Of a stretch of 64,000 nt of DNA, positions 48,143-57,449 are shown piece by piece (within the stretch, counting starts at the first letter, position 1; the number at the start of each line of letters is the position of its first letter). The DNA comes from G963663495 sp963663495 (GTDB lineage Bacteria; Bacteroidota; Rhodothermia; Rhodothermales; Bin80): the NCBI GenBank assembly GCA_963663495.1, contig OY760427.1:2170001-2234000 (forward strand), in the 5' to 3' direction. The translations under genes and the position numbers were made by a program. The notes under the pieces are model-generated. The model saw nothing but the letters and a program-made list of their open reading frames with translations, had not been told where the DNA came from and did not search any database.

Positions 48143-48477
48143 TCGGACTGGCACCTTCGCACCGGTACTTCTTTTACCGACCGCCGGTGGACATGCGCAC
48201 AAGCTTTGACGGCTTGTGTGCTTTGGTAAAGAGCGGCATGAAGCGGAATCCGATGTCGGGAGACATCTTTGTATTCATCAACAGGAGGCGAAACCATTTG
48301 AAGGCGCTCACATGGGATCGGAACGGCTTTGCGATCTTCTACAAGCGCTTGGAGACGGGTACGTTTGCGTTGCCAGAGGAGGATGTGCCGACATGGGCAC
48401 AGATGGTGATGATGCTGGAGGGGGTGTCGTTGAAGACGGTGAAATATCGGCCCCGATATGCGGTAAAAAGCCGATAA
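48139..48477 (+). CDS. IS66 accessory protein TnpB/Orf2 (112 aa)
   Basis: Orf2 family (PF05717): FYRPPVDMRTSFDGLCALV, GDIFVFINRRRNHLKALTWDRNGFAIFYKRLE. Unrelated to the RuvC nuclease TnpB despite the shared name. Start overlaps tnpA by 4 nt. Confidence 0.92.
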   Translation: MIGLAPSHRYFFYRPPVDMRTSFDGLCALVKSGMKRNPMSGDIFVFINRRRNHLKALTWDRNGFAIFYKRLETGTFALPEEDVPTWAQMVMMLEGVSLKTVKYRPRYAVKSR

Positions 48478-48598
48478 TCGGGCCAAATATAATGTGTGAT
48501 GGCGGCGTGCCATTCCTTGTTGGCTGAAAAAGTGATTATTGGTTCGGTGTTGGCTTGGGTTTCCTAAGCCTTTTCACCATACGGATCCATGATCACTT

Positions 48599-49660
48599 AT
48601 GAGTTTATCAGATGATTTATCGCAGCTCATTCAGGGGCTGCGTCATGCCGGCGCGTCCGGTCGGCAGCTGCAATTTGACTTGTTGCGGCACCTCACCCAG
48701 TGTGTACAGCAGTTAACGTCTAGTCTGGAAGAGGATGTTATGCTTCCGTCGGATAATGCGGCTCCAGACGGCACTGGGGAGCAGTTGGCAGAAGCACCTT
48801 CCGAGGAGGAAAATAGCGTCCGTGCTCCAGAGTCTCCGGAGTCTCCGGGAGGCTTGGCATTGGGGTACGATGATGATGCTGCGGCGTGCGAGCAGGCGCG
48901 GCAGGTGTTTGATACGCGCCCGTTGTGTGAAGAAGAGCACGTAATCCTTTGGCTTGATGCCATGGAAGTGTGGGGGCGACCCATAGTCGTGTGCATGGCC
49001 GCTACCATTGAGGGTTATCGGCGCATTCTGGGCTTTGTGGAGGCTCCGTTGCACGATGCGGAGCGCGTGCAACACTTGTTACAAGGCTTGTTGGAGCTCG
49101 GTTTGTGCGCAGATCGGGGGCTCTTCTGCATCACTCCTGATGTGACATCGCTGACCGACGTACTGCAAGAGTGCTTGGGTACCGGTATGCAGCAGCAACA
49201 CTGCCAGATGCACAAGCGCACGCGTGTAGTGAGTTATCTGTCCGAGCAGGACGGGCGGCGCATTCGGGGGGCGATCACGCGTGCTTTCGCCGTGCCGGAT
49301 CCGAAGGTGGCGCATGCAGCGTTGATGCAGATCCATACGGACCTTTTGGTGTGTAACCGGTCTGCGGCCCGGTGGCTCTTGCGGGGTCTGGATAGGACGC
49401 TGACACTGCACCGGACAGGACTGTATGAACAGTTGAGTCCGAGCCTTCGAAGTACTCGTTGTGTGGCCCATGTATCCAAGAAGCTGGTGCGGCGGCTACG
49501 CGATGTTCGCTTATGGATGCCGCCAGACAAGCGCCGTGCTTGTCTGGCGTTGTTGCTTCTTGAGATCGAGTCACATATGCGAAGATTGCCCCGCGCTGCG
49601 CAAGATCCAGCGATGCGATCAGCATTGTTTCCTTCCATCAATCAGACAAACGATAACTGA
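48599..49660 (+). CDS. Catalytically degenerate IS256 transposase paralogue (353 aa)
   Basis: Homologue of 5288-6355. N-terminal ~105 residues unrelated to IS256 (SDDLSQLIQGLRHAGASGRQ... then an acidic linker), then an IS256-like core: ILWLDAMEVWG (Asp120 retained), GLFCITPDVTSL where the transposase has GLLVILDGSKGL (Asp replaced), HCQMHKRTRVVSYL (C-x2-H retained), RTLTLHRTGLYEQL, and STRCVAHVSKK in place of TNNIMENLN (Glu lost). It stops 3 nt before the transposase start, so the two are almost certainly cotranslated. Conservation of an open frame in three elements argues for function without catalysis. Confidence 0.78.
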   Translation: MSLSDDLSQLIQGLRHAGASGRQLQFDLLRHLTQCVQQLTSSLEEDVMLPSDNAAPDGTGEQLAEAPSEEENSVRAPESPESPGGLALGYDDDAAACEQARQVFDTRPLCEEEHVILWLDAMEVWGRPIVVCMAATIEGYRRILGFVEAPLHDAERVQHLLQGLLELGLCADRGLFCITPDVTSLTDVLQECLGTGMQQQHCQMHKRTRVVSYLSEQDGRRIRGAITRAFAVPDPKVAHAALMQIHTDLLVCNRSAARWLLRGLDRTLTLHRTGLYEQLSPSLRSTRCVAHVSKKLVRRLRDVRLWMPPDKRRACLALLLLEIESHMRRLPRAAQDPAMRSALFPSINQTNDN

Positions 49661-49663
49661 CCT

Positions 49664-50902
49664 ATGTCCAAAGATGTCATGCAGATAGAAAACCCCGGCA
49701 CACTACCGGAGGGTCTCCAGAAGATACTAGACACGGGGATCGATTCCCTGAAGCTGTTAGTAGAGCATCTTGGCACGATGCAACTGGCGTTTTTTCTTGC
49801 GGTCATGGAAGCCGAGGTAAAGTCTCTCTGCGGTGTGCGCAGAAAGCGCGACAACAATAAGCAGCACAAGGGGCGGTACGAGCGGTGGGGGAGCAGACCG
49901 GGCTCTATCATGATTGGAGATGAGCGGGTAAAGGTGAGTGTGCCGCGTGTACAGGACCGGGTGAAGGGTAAAGCGCGTCCTCTGGAGACCTACAAATTGT
50001 TGCACAAGCCGAATCCGAATATGGTGGAGCGTATCGCCCGGAAAATTGTGTATGGTATTAGCCAGCGGAACTACAAGAAGGTGGCAACGGAGTTTGTTGG
50101 CAGTTTTGGATTGAGCGCTTCCTCAATCAGTCGCAAGTACAAGAGTTACAGTGCACAGGTATTGAAGGAGCAGGAGGAGCGTAATCTGGCGGAGAACACG
50201 TTTGTAGCGTTGCTGCTGGACGGCAAGTACTTTCAGGGGGTGCAGGTATTGATTTGTGTAGGGATTACGGATAAGGGCGAGAAGATAGTAGTAGGGATGG
50301 TGGAGACGGCGACAGAGAACGCCGAGGCGGTACAAGGGCTGCTGCAGGATTTGATTGATCGCGGTCTGCGGTATGATAAGGGGCTTTTGGTCATCTTAGA
50401 TGGTTCCAAAGGGCTCCGGAAGGCGGTGAAAGCGGTATTTGGTGATAAGGCACAGGTACAGCGGTGTACCTGGCACAAGCGAGAGAATGTGGTGAGTTAC
50501 ATTGAGAAAGAGGACGAAAAGGTGCGGGTTCGGGGGGAGTTGCAGCAGGCGTACGACGAGCCGAATTACGACAAGGCAAAGGATGCGCTTCTGAGCATAA
50601 AAAAGGGGTTGAAGGAGTCCCATCCCAAGGCAGCGAACAGCTTGTCTGAGGGGTTGGAAGAGACTTTGACGCTCCATAGACTGGGGGTGGCGGAGGAACT
50701 GGGACGCAGTTTGCAGACCAATAACATCATGGAGAACCTGAACAGTTTGATTGCTCAACGATGCCGGAATGTCGCGCGTTGGATGAATTCGAGTCAACGT
50801 CAACGATGGGCAGCCATGGCCAATAGGGAGTCGGAGACATGGAGCATGAAGATCCTACCCTGTGCAGACCACCTGCCGGAACTACAAGCAGTTCTACTGT
50901 AG
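49664..50902 (+). CDS. IS256-family transposase of element B1 (412 aa)
   Basis: Complete DDE set: Asp186 (LLLDGKYF), Asp246 (LVILDGSKGL), C-x2-H at ~268-271 (CTWHKREN) and Glu357 (TNNIMENLNS). N-terminal half has GRYERWGSRPGSI and a helix-turn-helix-like FVGSFGLSASSISRKYKSYS. The 3' end of the gene (PELQAVLL and stop) is partly duplicated in the downstream repeats at ~51660-51690. Confidence 0.93.
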   Translation: MSKDVMQIENPGTLPEGLQKILDTGIDSLKLLVEHLGTMQLAFFLAVMEAEVKSLCGVRRKRDNNKQHKGRYERWGSRPGSIMIGDERVKVSVPRVQDRVKGKARPLETYKLLHKPNPNMVERIARKIVYGISQRNYKKVATEFVGSFGLSASSISRKYKSYSAQVLKEQEERNLAENTFVALLLDGKYFQGVQVLICVGITDKGEKIVVGMVETATENAEAVQGLLQDLIDRGLRYDKGLLVILDGSKGLRKAVKAVFGDKAQVQRCTWHKRENVVSYIEKEDEKVRVRGELQQAYDEPNYDKAKDALLSIKKGLKESHPKAANSLSEGLEETLTLHRLGVAEELGRSLQTNNIMENLNSLIAQRCRNVARWMNSSQRQRWAAMANRESETWSMKILPCADHLPELQAVLL

Positions 50903-52419
50903 AAGCGTGTACCGTACCACGATGCGTGCGATAATGGGGGCAGGATCGTGCTGTGTGACGGGTTCGGCTGCCACTTAGGGGTAACAGCGCTATAGAGGCG
51001 TAGTGTAAGGCCTCCGTAGACGACGTAACGTGTCACTCCGCGATAAGCGGAGTAGGCGGAGATGTATCTGGAGGGCACGCATGTCCCCGCCAAAGCCGTA
51101 TCGGAGGGCCCAGAAGGGCTCTCATCAGACGGTAAGCGGGCTAAATGGGGTTCAAATGTGCCGAAAACACGCCAACGAGGCGGTAGATCACGCGTACGGT
51201 GATCTATCCGGCCAATAAGGAGCCTACGGCTGTGCGCGGAGGGGTAGTCATCAAGGGAGCCAAGGCGAATGTGAAAAGACTACCCTGTGCTAAGAAGGTG
51301 TCGTAATTATCATCAGCATTATTGCAGCGCGTACGATCCATAAGTGCTTGCCGGAACATGAGTTCGGTCGTGGTACGATGCGTGCGGAATTGGAGGGTGC
51401 ATCGTAGCGTGGTTGGTAGGATTGACGGGTTTACGTTGCTACATACACGCGTGGCTGTCCACTATGCCTGCATATGGCACGCTTGAAGCCGCTACCACGG
51501 TGTGCATGCGTGCAAAAGGGCTCATATAGGCTGTTCAGTAAGGAAAAACGTGCCTGAATCTGCCTGCAACACGCCAACGAGGCCGTAAATCATGCGTGCA
51601 GGTCAATTAGTGAGGTGGAGTCGTTAAGCAGGACAATAATATTATCCTGGACAAACCACCGAAGCTGTAAGCAGCTCTACTGTAGAAACGCGTACAGCAA
51701 CGCAGCGATAGTATATGCTGAAAGATGGATACGGTCGTGCAATGCCACGGTGCGTGCGATAATGGGTGCTGGATCGTGCTATGTGACAGGTTCGGCCGCC
51801 AATTAGGGGGTAATAGCGCTATAGAGGCGCGGTGTAAGGCCTCTGTAGACGATGTACCGCGTCACTCGCCATGAGCGGAGGACACGCATGCCCCAGCCAA
51901 AGCCGTATCGGAGCGCCCAAAAGGGTTGTTCTCAGACGTTCACCGGACTGAATAGCACCCAAAACCGCCGAAAACGCGCCAACGAGGCCGTAAATCACGC
52001 GTACCGTGATCAGTCCTGCCAATAAGACTGCCTACTGCCGGAACAGGAGTTCGATCGTGGTACGATGCGTGCGGTATTGGATGATAGGATTGGCGCGTTT
52101 AGGTCGTTACCCCCGTGTGGAAGGTTAGCATACCTGCAGATGGTGTGCTTGAAGCCGCTACCGCGGTGTCAGCGCGTGCAAAAAGGGCTCATATAGGCTG
52201 TTCAGTAAGGAGAAACGCGCCTGAATCTGCCTGCAACACGGCAACGACACCGTAAATCACGCGGCAGATACTTGCGGGCTTGATAACCGCTGCAAAAGTC
52301 CATAATTCTTTGATCAGAACTACAATCAGGGGTGTCAGGATGAGCGCAGAATCTGTACATTATAGCCGTTCCAGCCGGCACCGACCGGATTTTCAGCCAA
52401 CAAGGAATGGCACGCCGTC
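50903..52419. repeat. Non-coding repeat region of element B1
   Basis: Two long direct repeats, ~50870-51630 and ~51655-52270. Landmarks present in both include GCGTGCGATAATGGG, AGCGCTATAGAGGCG, AAAGCCGTATCGGAG, AAGCCGCTACC, GGGCTCATATAGGCTGTTCA. A shorter motif near CGCCAACGAGGC(C/G)GTAAATCACGCG occurs about four times (51168, 51570, 51975, 52240). No ORF above ~97 codons. The region ends at the right inverted repeat. Confidence 0.85.
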
Positions 52420-52465
52420 ATGTGTGATTGGGGAACAAGCAATATGCTGGTGTTGCTAGCTCACC

Positions 52466-53470
52466 ATGCAGCCCGAAGCACATTCTATCCTCTCCCCCGC
52501 GCAGGTTGCGTTGCTTGCACAGCACCCCGAATTGGCCAGTGCCTTTGATCAGTACAGCCGGGATAATGCAGAATTGGAGAGAAAGAATAGCCAGCTGCAT
52601 GATCGATGCAGCCGGCTTGAGGCAGAATTGGGGAATATGAATAACCGGCTGATGCTAGCGCTACGCGCGCTATACAGTCCCAAGAGTGAAAAGTGTGTGC
52701 TGAATGACCCGCAGCAGGGCACGTTGTTCGATGAGCCGGAGCCGGAGGTCCCTCTACCGGAGCCGGAGACGAATGGACAGACGAAGAATGGGCAAAAGGC
52801 GAACGGACGGCAGAAGAAGAAGGGCAAGCCCAAGCGTAAAGCGCTGGACGATCTGCTGAAGAAACTGCCCCGCGAAACGATTACTATTGAGCCTGACGGG
52901 GATACCAGTGGTATGACGTGCATCGGGGCGGAGAAGACGCTGGTTCTGGAGCGTGTACCCGCCCATAGGAAGGTTATTGAGTATGTGCGTCCGAAGTATG
53001 TGGACCCTGGGGATGAGGATAAGGGGGTGATCATAGGTGAGTTGCCACCACGGATGGTGAACAAGGGCATGGCTGGTCCGGGGTTGTTGGCAGATGTGGT
53101 GGTGGGCAAATATGCGGACCACCTGCCTTTGTACCGTCAGCAGCAGCGGTTTCGTCGGGAAGGCGTGGAAATTGCGAAGTCCACGCTGGGAGGCTGGATA
53201 TCGCAGTCTGCGTGGCACCTGACCCCGTTGTATGATGCTCTGAAGCAGGAGTTGCTATCCACCGGGTATCTGCAGGCGGATGAGACGGGGATGGAGGTGC
53301 AGGATGGAGATAAGAAGGGATCGCTGCATAAAGGCTTTTATTGGGTGTACCATAGTCCAGAGCAGAGGCTGTTGGTGATGGAATACCGGAAGACCCGTGC
53401 TCGGGCTGGTCCGGTGGAGTTTTTGCACGGGTATGAGGGATTGCTACAGACAGACGGGTATGTAGCTTAC
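52466..53470 (+). pseudogene. tnpC: IS66 transposase TnpC, 5' part
   Basis: Reads MQPEAHSILSPAQVALL, a leucine/coiled-coil segment, the YxxSPKSEK block, a basic-acidic linker, zinc-finger-like region and the catalytic-domain start with LQADETGMEVQDG (Asp) to QTDGYVAY. Interrupted by IS1634 copy 3 after ...GYVAY; the frame continues at 55798. Confidence 0.9.
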
Positions 53471-55793
53471 CCTAACTTCGCCATTTCGTAGTGCTACTAA
53501 CCCACGGAATTCTCCCGTGGCCATATTTGGACCGTTTTTTTCAGGAGCAATGGATGGTGAGATTTACCGGATCGGTTGAAGTTGGTTTAGGGTGGTTTGA
53601 ATCCCTGATTACCTGGTGTTTTGCCGCCTGTTTCGCTGCGATCTATCTCGGATCGTTTCCATCGGACCTAGCTCTGGTGGCTCCATCTGGAGTACGCTAC
53701 CTCAACCGTTGTGAAGGGACCATGCGTCATGAGTCTGGAGGCTGCTGGCTCACCGGTGCACTCGCTTCCTCCACATGCTCGGTCACGGTGCGGGTCGCAT
53801 CGGGATCATACACGTATCCCAGTACCGCAAAGAACTGTACCATACTCGGAGGCAGATCCTGATCCACCTCCGTGATCAGGTACCGATATTGGTTCTTAAC
53901 CATCTTGGTCGTAATCCGACCAATCCTGTTCAACCTGTCTCGGATCGTCGCCCAACTATCATGAATCCCGTGTTCCTTGAGTCTGGTGCGAACCAGATGG
54001 GCAGCATGATAAGCCAGTACCGTGATGAACAGATGCCCTTCAATGCGGTCATCTCTGCTGTGGTAGATGGGCCGTAGACCGAGGTCCGATTTCATGACTC
54101 TGAATGTGCGCTCAATCTCTGTAAGTCGCCAGTAGGTTCGTGCAACCGTTTCCACCGACCATCCGGTATGACTGGTCCGAAGCACATACCCTCCACTGGC
54201 CTGGGTGCGACGCGCATGCGAAGCACGCCGGGTCACCGTAACGGATGCTGCATGCTTGGTGCCCTCCTTTTTGCTGACCTCTACCTCATACAGGTGTGAG
54301 ACCTTCTTGTACTTTTCCTTCAGACGACCAACCTTTATCGTGACCTTTTCATAGTTCTTCAAGTACCCGGGTTTCGAGAGTCCCTCATGTAGTGTAGTGA
54401 GCGCCTTCACAAACTTCTTGCATTGGGTTTCAAGGGTCTGATCCTCCTTCGCCTGCTTAGCCTCACTGTGCACAAACACGCGCAGTTCCGCATTATCTTC
54501 AACATCTTTTTCCTTTTTGGTGATCTTCCAGGCTTTGATCTTGACTCCCCCGGCGGTCGTAAACTGTTGATCCGGCTTGTTTTCGGGGACTGGAGGGGCT
54601 TTGGAACGCTCCACGGTGATCCAGTTCAGTCCCTGTTCTTTCAGGTACTGCAGATTCTTCTCCGTCGCAATGCCGGAGTCCATAATCACTGTGGGCGTAG
54701 CACCGTTTAGTTTCTCAATCGCCTCTTTGAGCGTTGCCGGTTCCCCTGCATTGCCCGGCAGGATCTGCACATTGCGGGGGAACCCCGAACCATCCAGGGT
54801 GAGCGCCAGCGTAACCAACGGACAATCACTACGCTTTTCCTTGCTGCGCCCATGCGACAACAACTTCCCTTTCTTCTTGCCGTGGTAATAGGTATTGGTT
54901 AAATCATAAAAGACGATCGTTTCTTCAAACTGCAATACCGCTTTGGTAATGCCAAAGAGTTTCTCCACGATCTGATCCATATGCTTATGGATCAGATCCG
55001 TGCAACGATAGAGGGTGTTGAGACTCGGGGGTTCCAAATCCAGAAGCTGCAGAACACTGGAGGTTTTACACAGCCATTTATGCGTTTCTCGTTCACTGCC
55101 CGGGTGGAGCATACGTCCGACGATCAGCGCACAGCAGAGCTTGACGTGTTTCTCGCAGAAGTTGAGCGAACGTAGCAGTACAGCCAGTCCGAGCTGTTCC
55201 AATGTCTGAAGGATCAGTCGTTCTCCGCCGACGGTCCGGGAATCGGGATGGGTTGTTTTCTCTGGATCAATGAGGTGTTGCTGATGGGATGTGCGATGGA
55301 TGTCGTAGCCCTTGCTTTCGAGATGTGCAACGATGTCGTCGACCGCATTGAGAAAGGCTTCATCATTCTGGAAAGGGAGGATGGCTTTCCCTTTGAGTCG
55401 GGCAGTAACACAGTGGGTCAGCTCCCCCCACAGACTGCGGGGGATGTTGAAGTTCGGGCCGAGATTAAGGAGGGTGCGGTGTTTGGAGGTACCGTCTTTG
55501 CGATAGGATTCGATGAGGGCAAAGCTGTTGCATTTTTTACCGTCGTTACGTTGGTAGGGTCGGTTTCGGATAAACATGATCGGAGTGTGGAATTGGTACG
55601 GGGTAAGGTACCGGGGTGTTGGGGGGAGATTCCCGTCCACACCTCTATAGCACCACATTGCCTTTTCCAAAAAAGTCGGCTAAAAAAGGTCGAAAAACGC
55701 CGAATTTAGCCGAAATAGCCCTATTAGGAGGGAAAAACGAGAGAATTGGAGACGGAACTCAGCGTTTTCCCCTGACCGGATGGCGAAGTTAGG
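53471..55793 (-). mobile_element. IS1634-family element, copy 3, complete (2323 bp)
   Basis: Inverted repeats CCTAACTTCGCCAT / ATGGCGAAGTTAGG and perfect 4-bp duplication TTAC (53467-53470, 55794-55797). Excision restores tnpC as ...GYVAYDIFDADPS. Confidence 0.94.
53727..55577 (-). CDS. IS1634-family transposase, complete (616 aa)
   Basis: Same protein as 45716-47602 with the acidic linker shortened to KKEKDVEDNAELR (12 residues fewer). Catalytic motifs FYDLTNTYYHG, TVIMDSGIA, RLTEIERTFRVMKSD intact. Start at MFIRNRPYQRN. Confidence 0.92.
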   Translation of the reverse strand: MFIRNRPYQRNDGKKCNSFALIESYRKDGTSKHRTLLNLGPNFNIPRSLWGELTHCVTARLKGKAILPFQNDEAFLNAVDDIVAHLESKGYDIHRTSHQQHLIDPEKTTHPDSRTVGGERLILQTLEQLGLAVLLRSLNFCEKHVKLCCALIVGRMLHPGSERETHKWLCKTSSVLQLLDLEPPSLNTLYRCTDLIHKHMDQIVEKLFGITKAVLQFEETIVFYDLTNTYYHGKKKGKLLSHGRSKEKRSDCPLVTLALTLDGSGFPRNVQILPGNAGEPATLKEAIEKLNGATPTVIMDSGIATEKNLQYLKEQGLNWITVERSKAPPVPENKPDQQFTTAGGVKIKAWKITKKEKDVEDNAELRVFVHSEAKQAKEDQTLETQCKKFVKALTTLHEGLSKPGYLKNYEKVTIKVGRLKEKYKKVSHLYEVEVSKKEGTKHAASVTVTRRASHARRTQASGGYVLRTSHTGWSVETVARTYWRLTEIERTFRVMKSDLGLRPIYHSRDDRIEGHLFITVLAYHAAHLVRTRLKEHGIHDSWATIRDRLNRIGRITTKMVKNQYRYLITEVDQDLPPSMVQFFAVLGYVYDPDATRTVTEHVEEASAPVSQQPPDS

Positions 55794-55797
55794 TTAC

Positions 55798-56391
55798 GAC
55801 ATCTTTGATGCGGACCCATCCGTAACGCTCTACGCATGCATGGCGCATGCCCGGCGCAAGTTCTTCGACTGCAAGACGTACGAGCCGGATAAGGCCGCGC
55901 ATGTGTTGAAGGAGATACGCAAGCTCTACCTCATAGAGCGTTGGCTACGCAAAACGGGTGCGAGTGCGGATGTTCGTCAGCAACTGCGACAGGAACGGGC
56001 CGGACCTGTACTGGAGGAGCTGAAGCCGTGGCTGGAGGTGAACAATGGTTTACCCAAGAGCCCGTGGGCCAAGGCGACCCAGTACACGCTTGGCCGTTGG
56101 CAAAGGCTGACCCGATATCTGGATGAGGGCCGTGTGGAGTTGGACAATAACCTGGTTGAGAATGCGATACGGCCACTGGCTATTGGTAGGAAGAACTACA
56201 TGTTCGCAGGATCCCATGATGCATCCCAGCGGGGTGCCGTGGTCTATTCGCTCCTTGGAACCTGCAAATTCCACGATGTCAACCCAATGGAATGGCTCAT
56301 GGAAGTATTCCAGCGCATCCCGACACATCCTGCCGAGGACATAGCAGCGCTATTGCCCCATCATTGGAAACAGGCACGGCAAGCCCACTAG
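55798..56391 (+). pseudogene. tnpC: IS66 transposase TnpC, 3' part
   Basis: Continues DIFDADPSVTLYACMAHARRKFFDCKTYEPD, then GRVELDNNLVENAIRPLAIGRKNYMFAGS (second Asp and catalytic Glu) and the C-terminal NPMEWLMEVFQRIP tail, ending at TAG 56389-56391. With the 5' part it would give a ~530-residue transposase. Confidence 0.9.
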
Positions 56392-56532
56392 GGTAAGGCC
56401 GCCTAGCTGCCGGACGCCGAATCGTCCAGATCGGGCAAGCCCACATGCTCTCCTCCTTCCAACCACACTGTACCCGCCAAAACCGCCAAAAAGCCCGCTA
56501 CCCTGTACTTCACCGCACGCTTACGATTTATT

Positions 56533-56723
56533 GAATTGGCAAGCGAACAGAAGGTTGGATTTGGGATCTGGCATCGGGTGTGTTACAGGGTGAATGGGTA
56601 TTGGGATATCTGAACGTTTGAGCGTCGCGCAGGATCCCATTCAAACCGTGTATAGTCAACATATTACACCATAATATTAAACGACAATGCCCCGCCACAT
56701 AACTCCCTTATGAATAAGGGAGG
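56533..56723 (-). mobile_element. IS1380 copy 5, left-end part
   Basis: Contains the first ~38 transposase codons in reverse (FACQFNK...MGSCATLK region, with small changes) and the terminal CCTCCCTTATTCATAAGGG end. Separated from the rest by IS66. Confidence 0.9.
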
Positions 56724-56751
56724 GTAACACGCTAAGCCGAACATAGCGCAT

Positions 56752-57105
56752 ATGCACAAGGTGTTTATCTGCTACCACCACGACAAGGACCAATGTTACG
56801 AGAATTACCTCGTCGATGCGGCGCGCCAGCACAGAATCTTTATAGACGGATCAGTCAATTCTGGTGACATAGAAGATTCTTTACCCGATGAACATATCCG
56901 AGAGATCATCAGGGATAATTACTTGAGGGATTCGGCTGTAACCATCGTGATCGTCGGCCAATGCACCAAGCATCGAAAGCATGTTGATTGCGAGATCTAT
57001 TCGAGCATGTTCGATGGGACGGTCAACAAGAAATCCGGTTTTCTGGTCATCAGTCTACCTGGAAGGTATGGTGTGACTCGGAGCTCCAGTCAATGCCTGC
57101 AATAA
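56752..57105 (+). CDS. TIR-like (DUF1863/ThsB-type) protein, C-terminally truncated
   Basis: 117 residues. KVFICYHHDKDQ, FIDGSVNSGDI, DEHIREIIRDNYLRDSAVTI, VIVGQCTKHRKHVDCEIYSS and NKKSGFLVISLPG match the MTH538 TIR-like family, whose members include ThsB of Thoeris defence (family knowledge). Relatives run to ~200 residues; here the frame turns to YGVTRSSSQCLQ and stops, so a frameshift or truncation after residue ~104 is likely. No ThsA-like partner nearby. Begins 28 bp after an IS1380 end. Confidence 0.68.
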   Translation: MHKVFICYHHDKDQCYENYLVDAARQHRIFIDGSVNSGDIEDSLPDEHIREIIRDNYLRDSAVTIVIVGQCTKHRKHVDCEIYSSMFDGTVNKKSGFLVISLPGRYGVTRSSSQCLQ

Positions 57106-57449
57106 TGAAAGGTGAAGGAGTTGTGGGCATAGTTGCGCTTTTTTGTGAAGAACGGCATGTGATTACGAGTCATTGCGACACTCCACCTTTCCCTGTATCG
57201 GTGCTCTACGGTACGAACTCCCTACGGGGGGTATAATCGCAGTATTCACCCGGAGCACTGACCCCGCCAAGCATTCAAGATGCAGAGGGCAGTTGGTTGC
57301 TCCTGGGCAAAAGACTCGTGGTAGCCACACAAAATAGAGACCCTCGGCGACCTTAAGAATGATGTGGGGCTGTCCAGCCCCACATCATTAATCCCCTGAC
57401 ATCTCACCCTATATCGCTACTCCTGAAAGATACAGAGAGTATATGTATG
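57106..57449. other. Intergenic between TIR-like gene and toxin-like gene
   Basis: Contains possible decayed sequence of the TIR-like gene and, at 57358-57389, a strong hairpin (separate entry). No other gene recognised. Confidence 0.5.
57358..57389. terminator. Perfect 15-bp hairpin, probable bidirectional terminator
   Basis: AATGATGTGGGGCTG / CAGCCCCACATCATT with a 2-base TC loop. It lies between convergent genes (TIR-like on +, toxin-like on -). There is no long T-run on either side, so intrinsic termination is likely but not certain. Confidence 0.65.

Larger units (their letters stand above)
48501..52419 (+). mobile_element. Two-gene IS256-type transposon, element B1 (3919 bp)
   Basis: Inverted repeats of ~30 bp with one mismatch, GGCGGCGTGCCATTCCTT / right end read inward GACGGCGTGCCATTCCTT, and a perfect 9-bp duplication ATGTGTGAT (48492-48500, 52420-52428). 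Order: degenerate paralogue, transposase (3 nt apart), then ~1.5 kb non-coding repeats. Inserted between IS66 orf2 and tnpC. Element B2 at 60987 is an inverted copy. Confidence 0.93.
45393..56524 (+). mobile_element. IS66-family element, interrupted three times (net ~2.5 kb)
   Basis: Inverted repeats GTAAGCGTGCGGTGAA (45393) and TTCACCGCACGCTTAC (ends 56524) with a perfect 8-bp duplication GATTTATT (45385-45392, 56525-56532). It holds tnpA, tnpB and tnpC in standard order once two IS1634 elements and a two-gene IS256 transposon are removed; net length is about 2513 bp, normal for IS66. Confidence 0.93.

Noticed and set aside
53491..53862. 123-codon hydrophobic frame in IS1634 3' regions (also 47467-47838)
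   Set aside because: Antisense/3' non-coding part of IS1634; present only because the IS copies are alike, with no independent support.
57106..57236. 82-codon frame downstream of the TIR-like domain as an independent gene
   Set aside because: Overlaps the TIR-like gene out of frame, lacks a start signal, and is more likely the decayed remainder or random.
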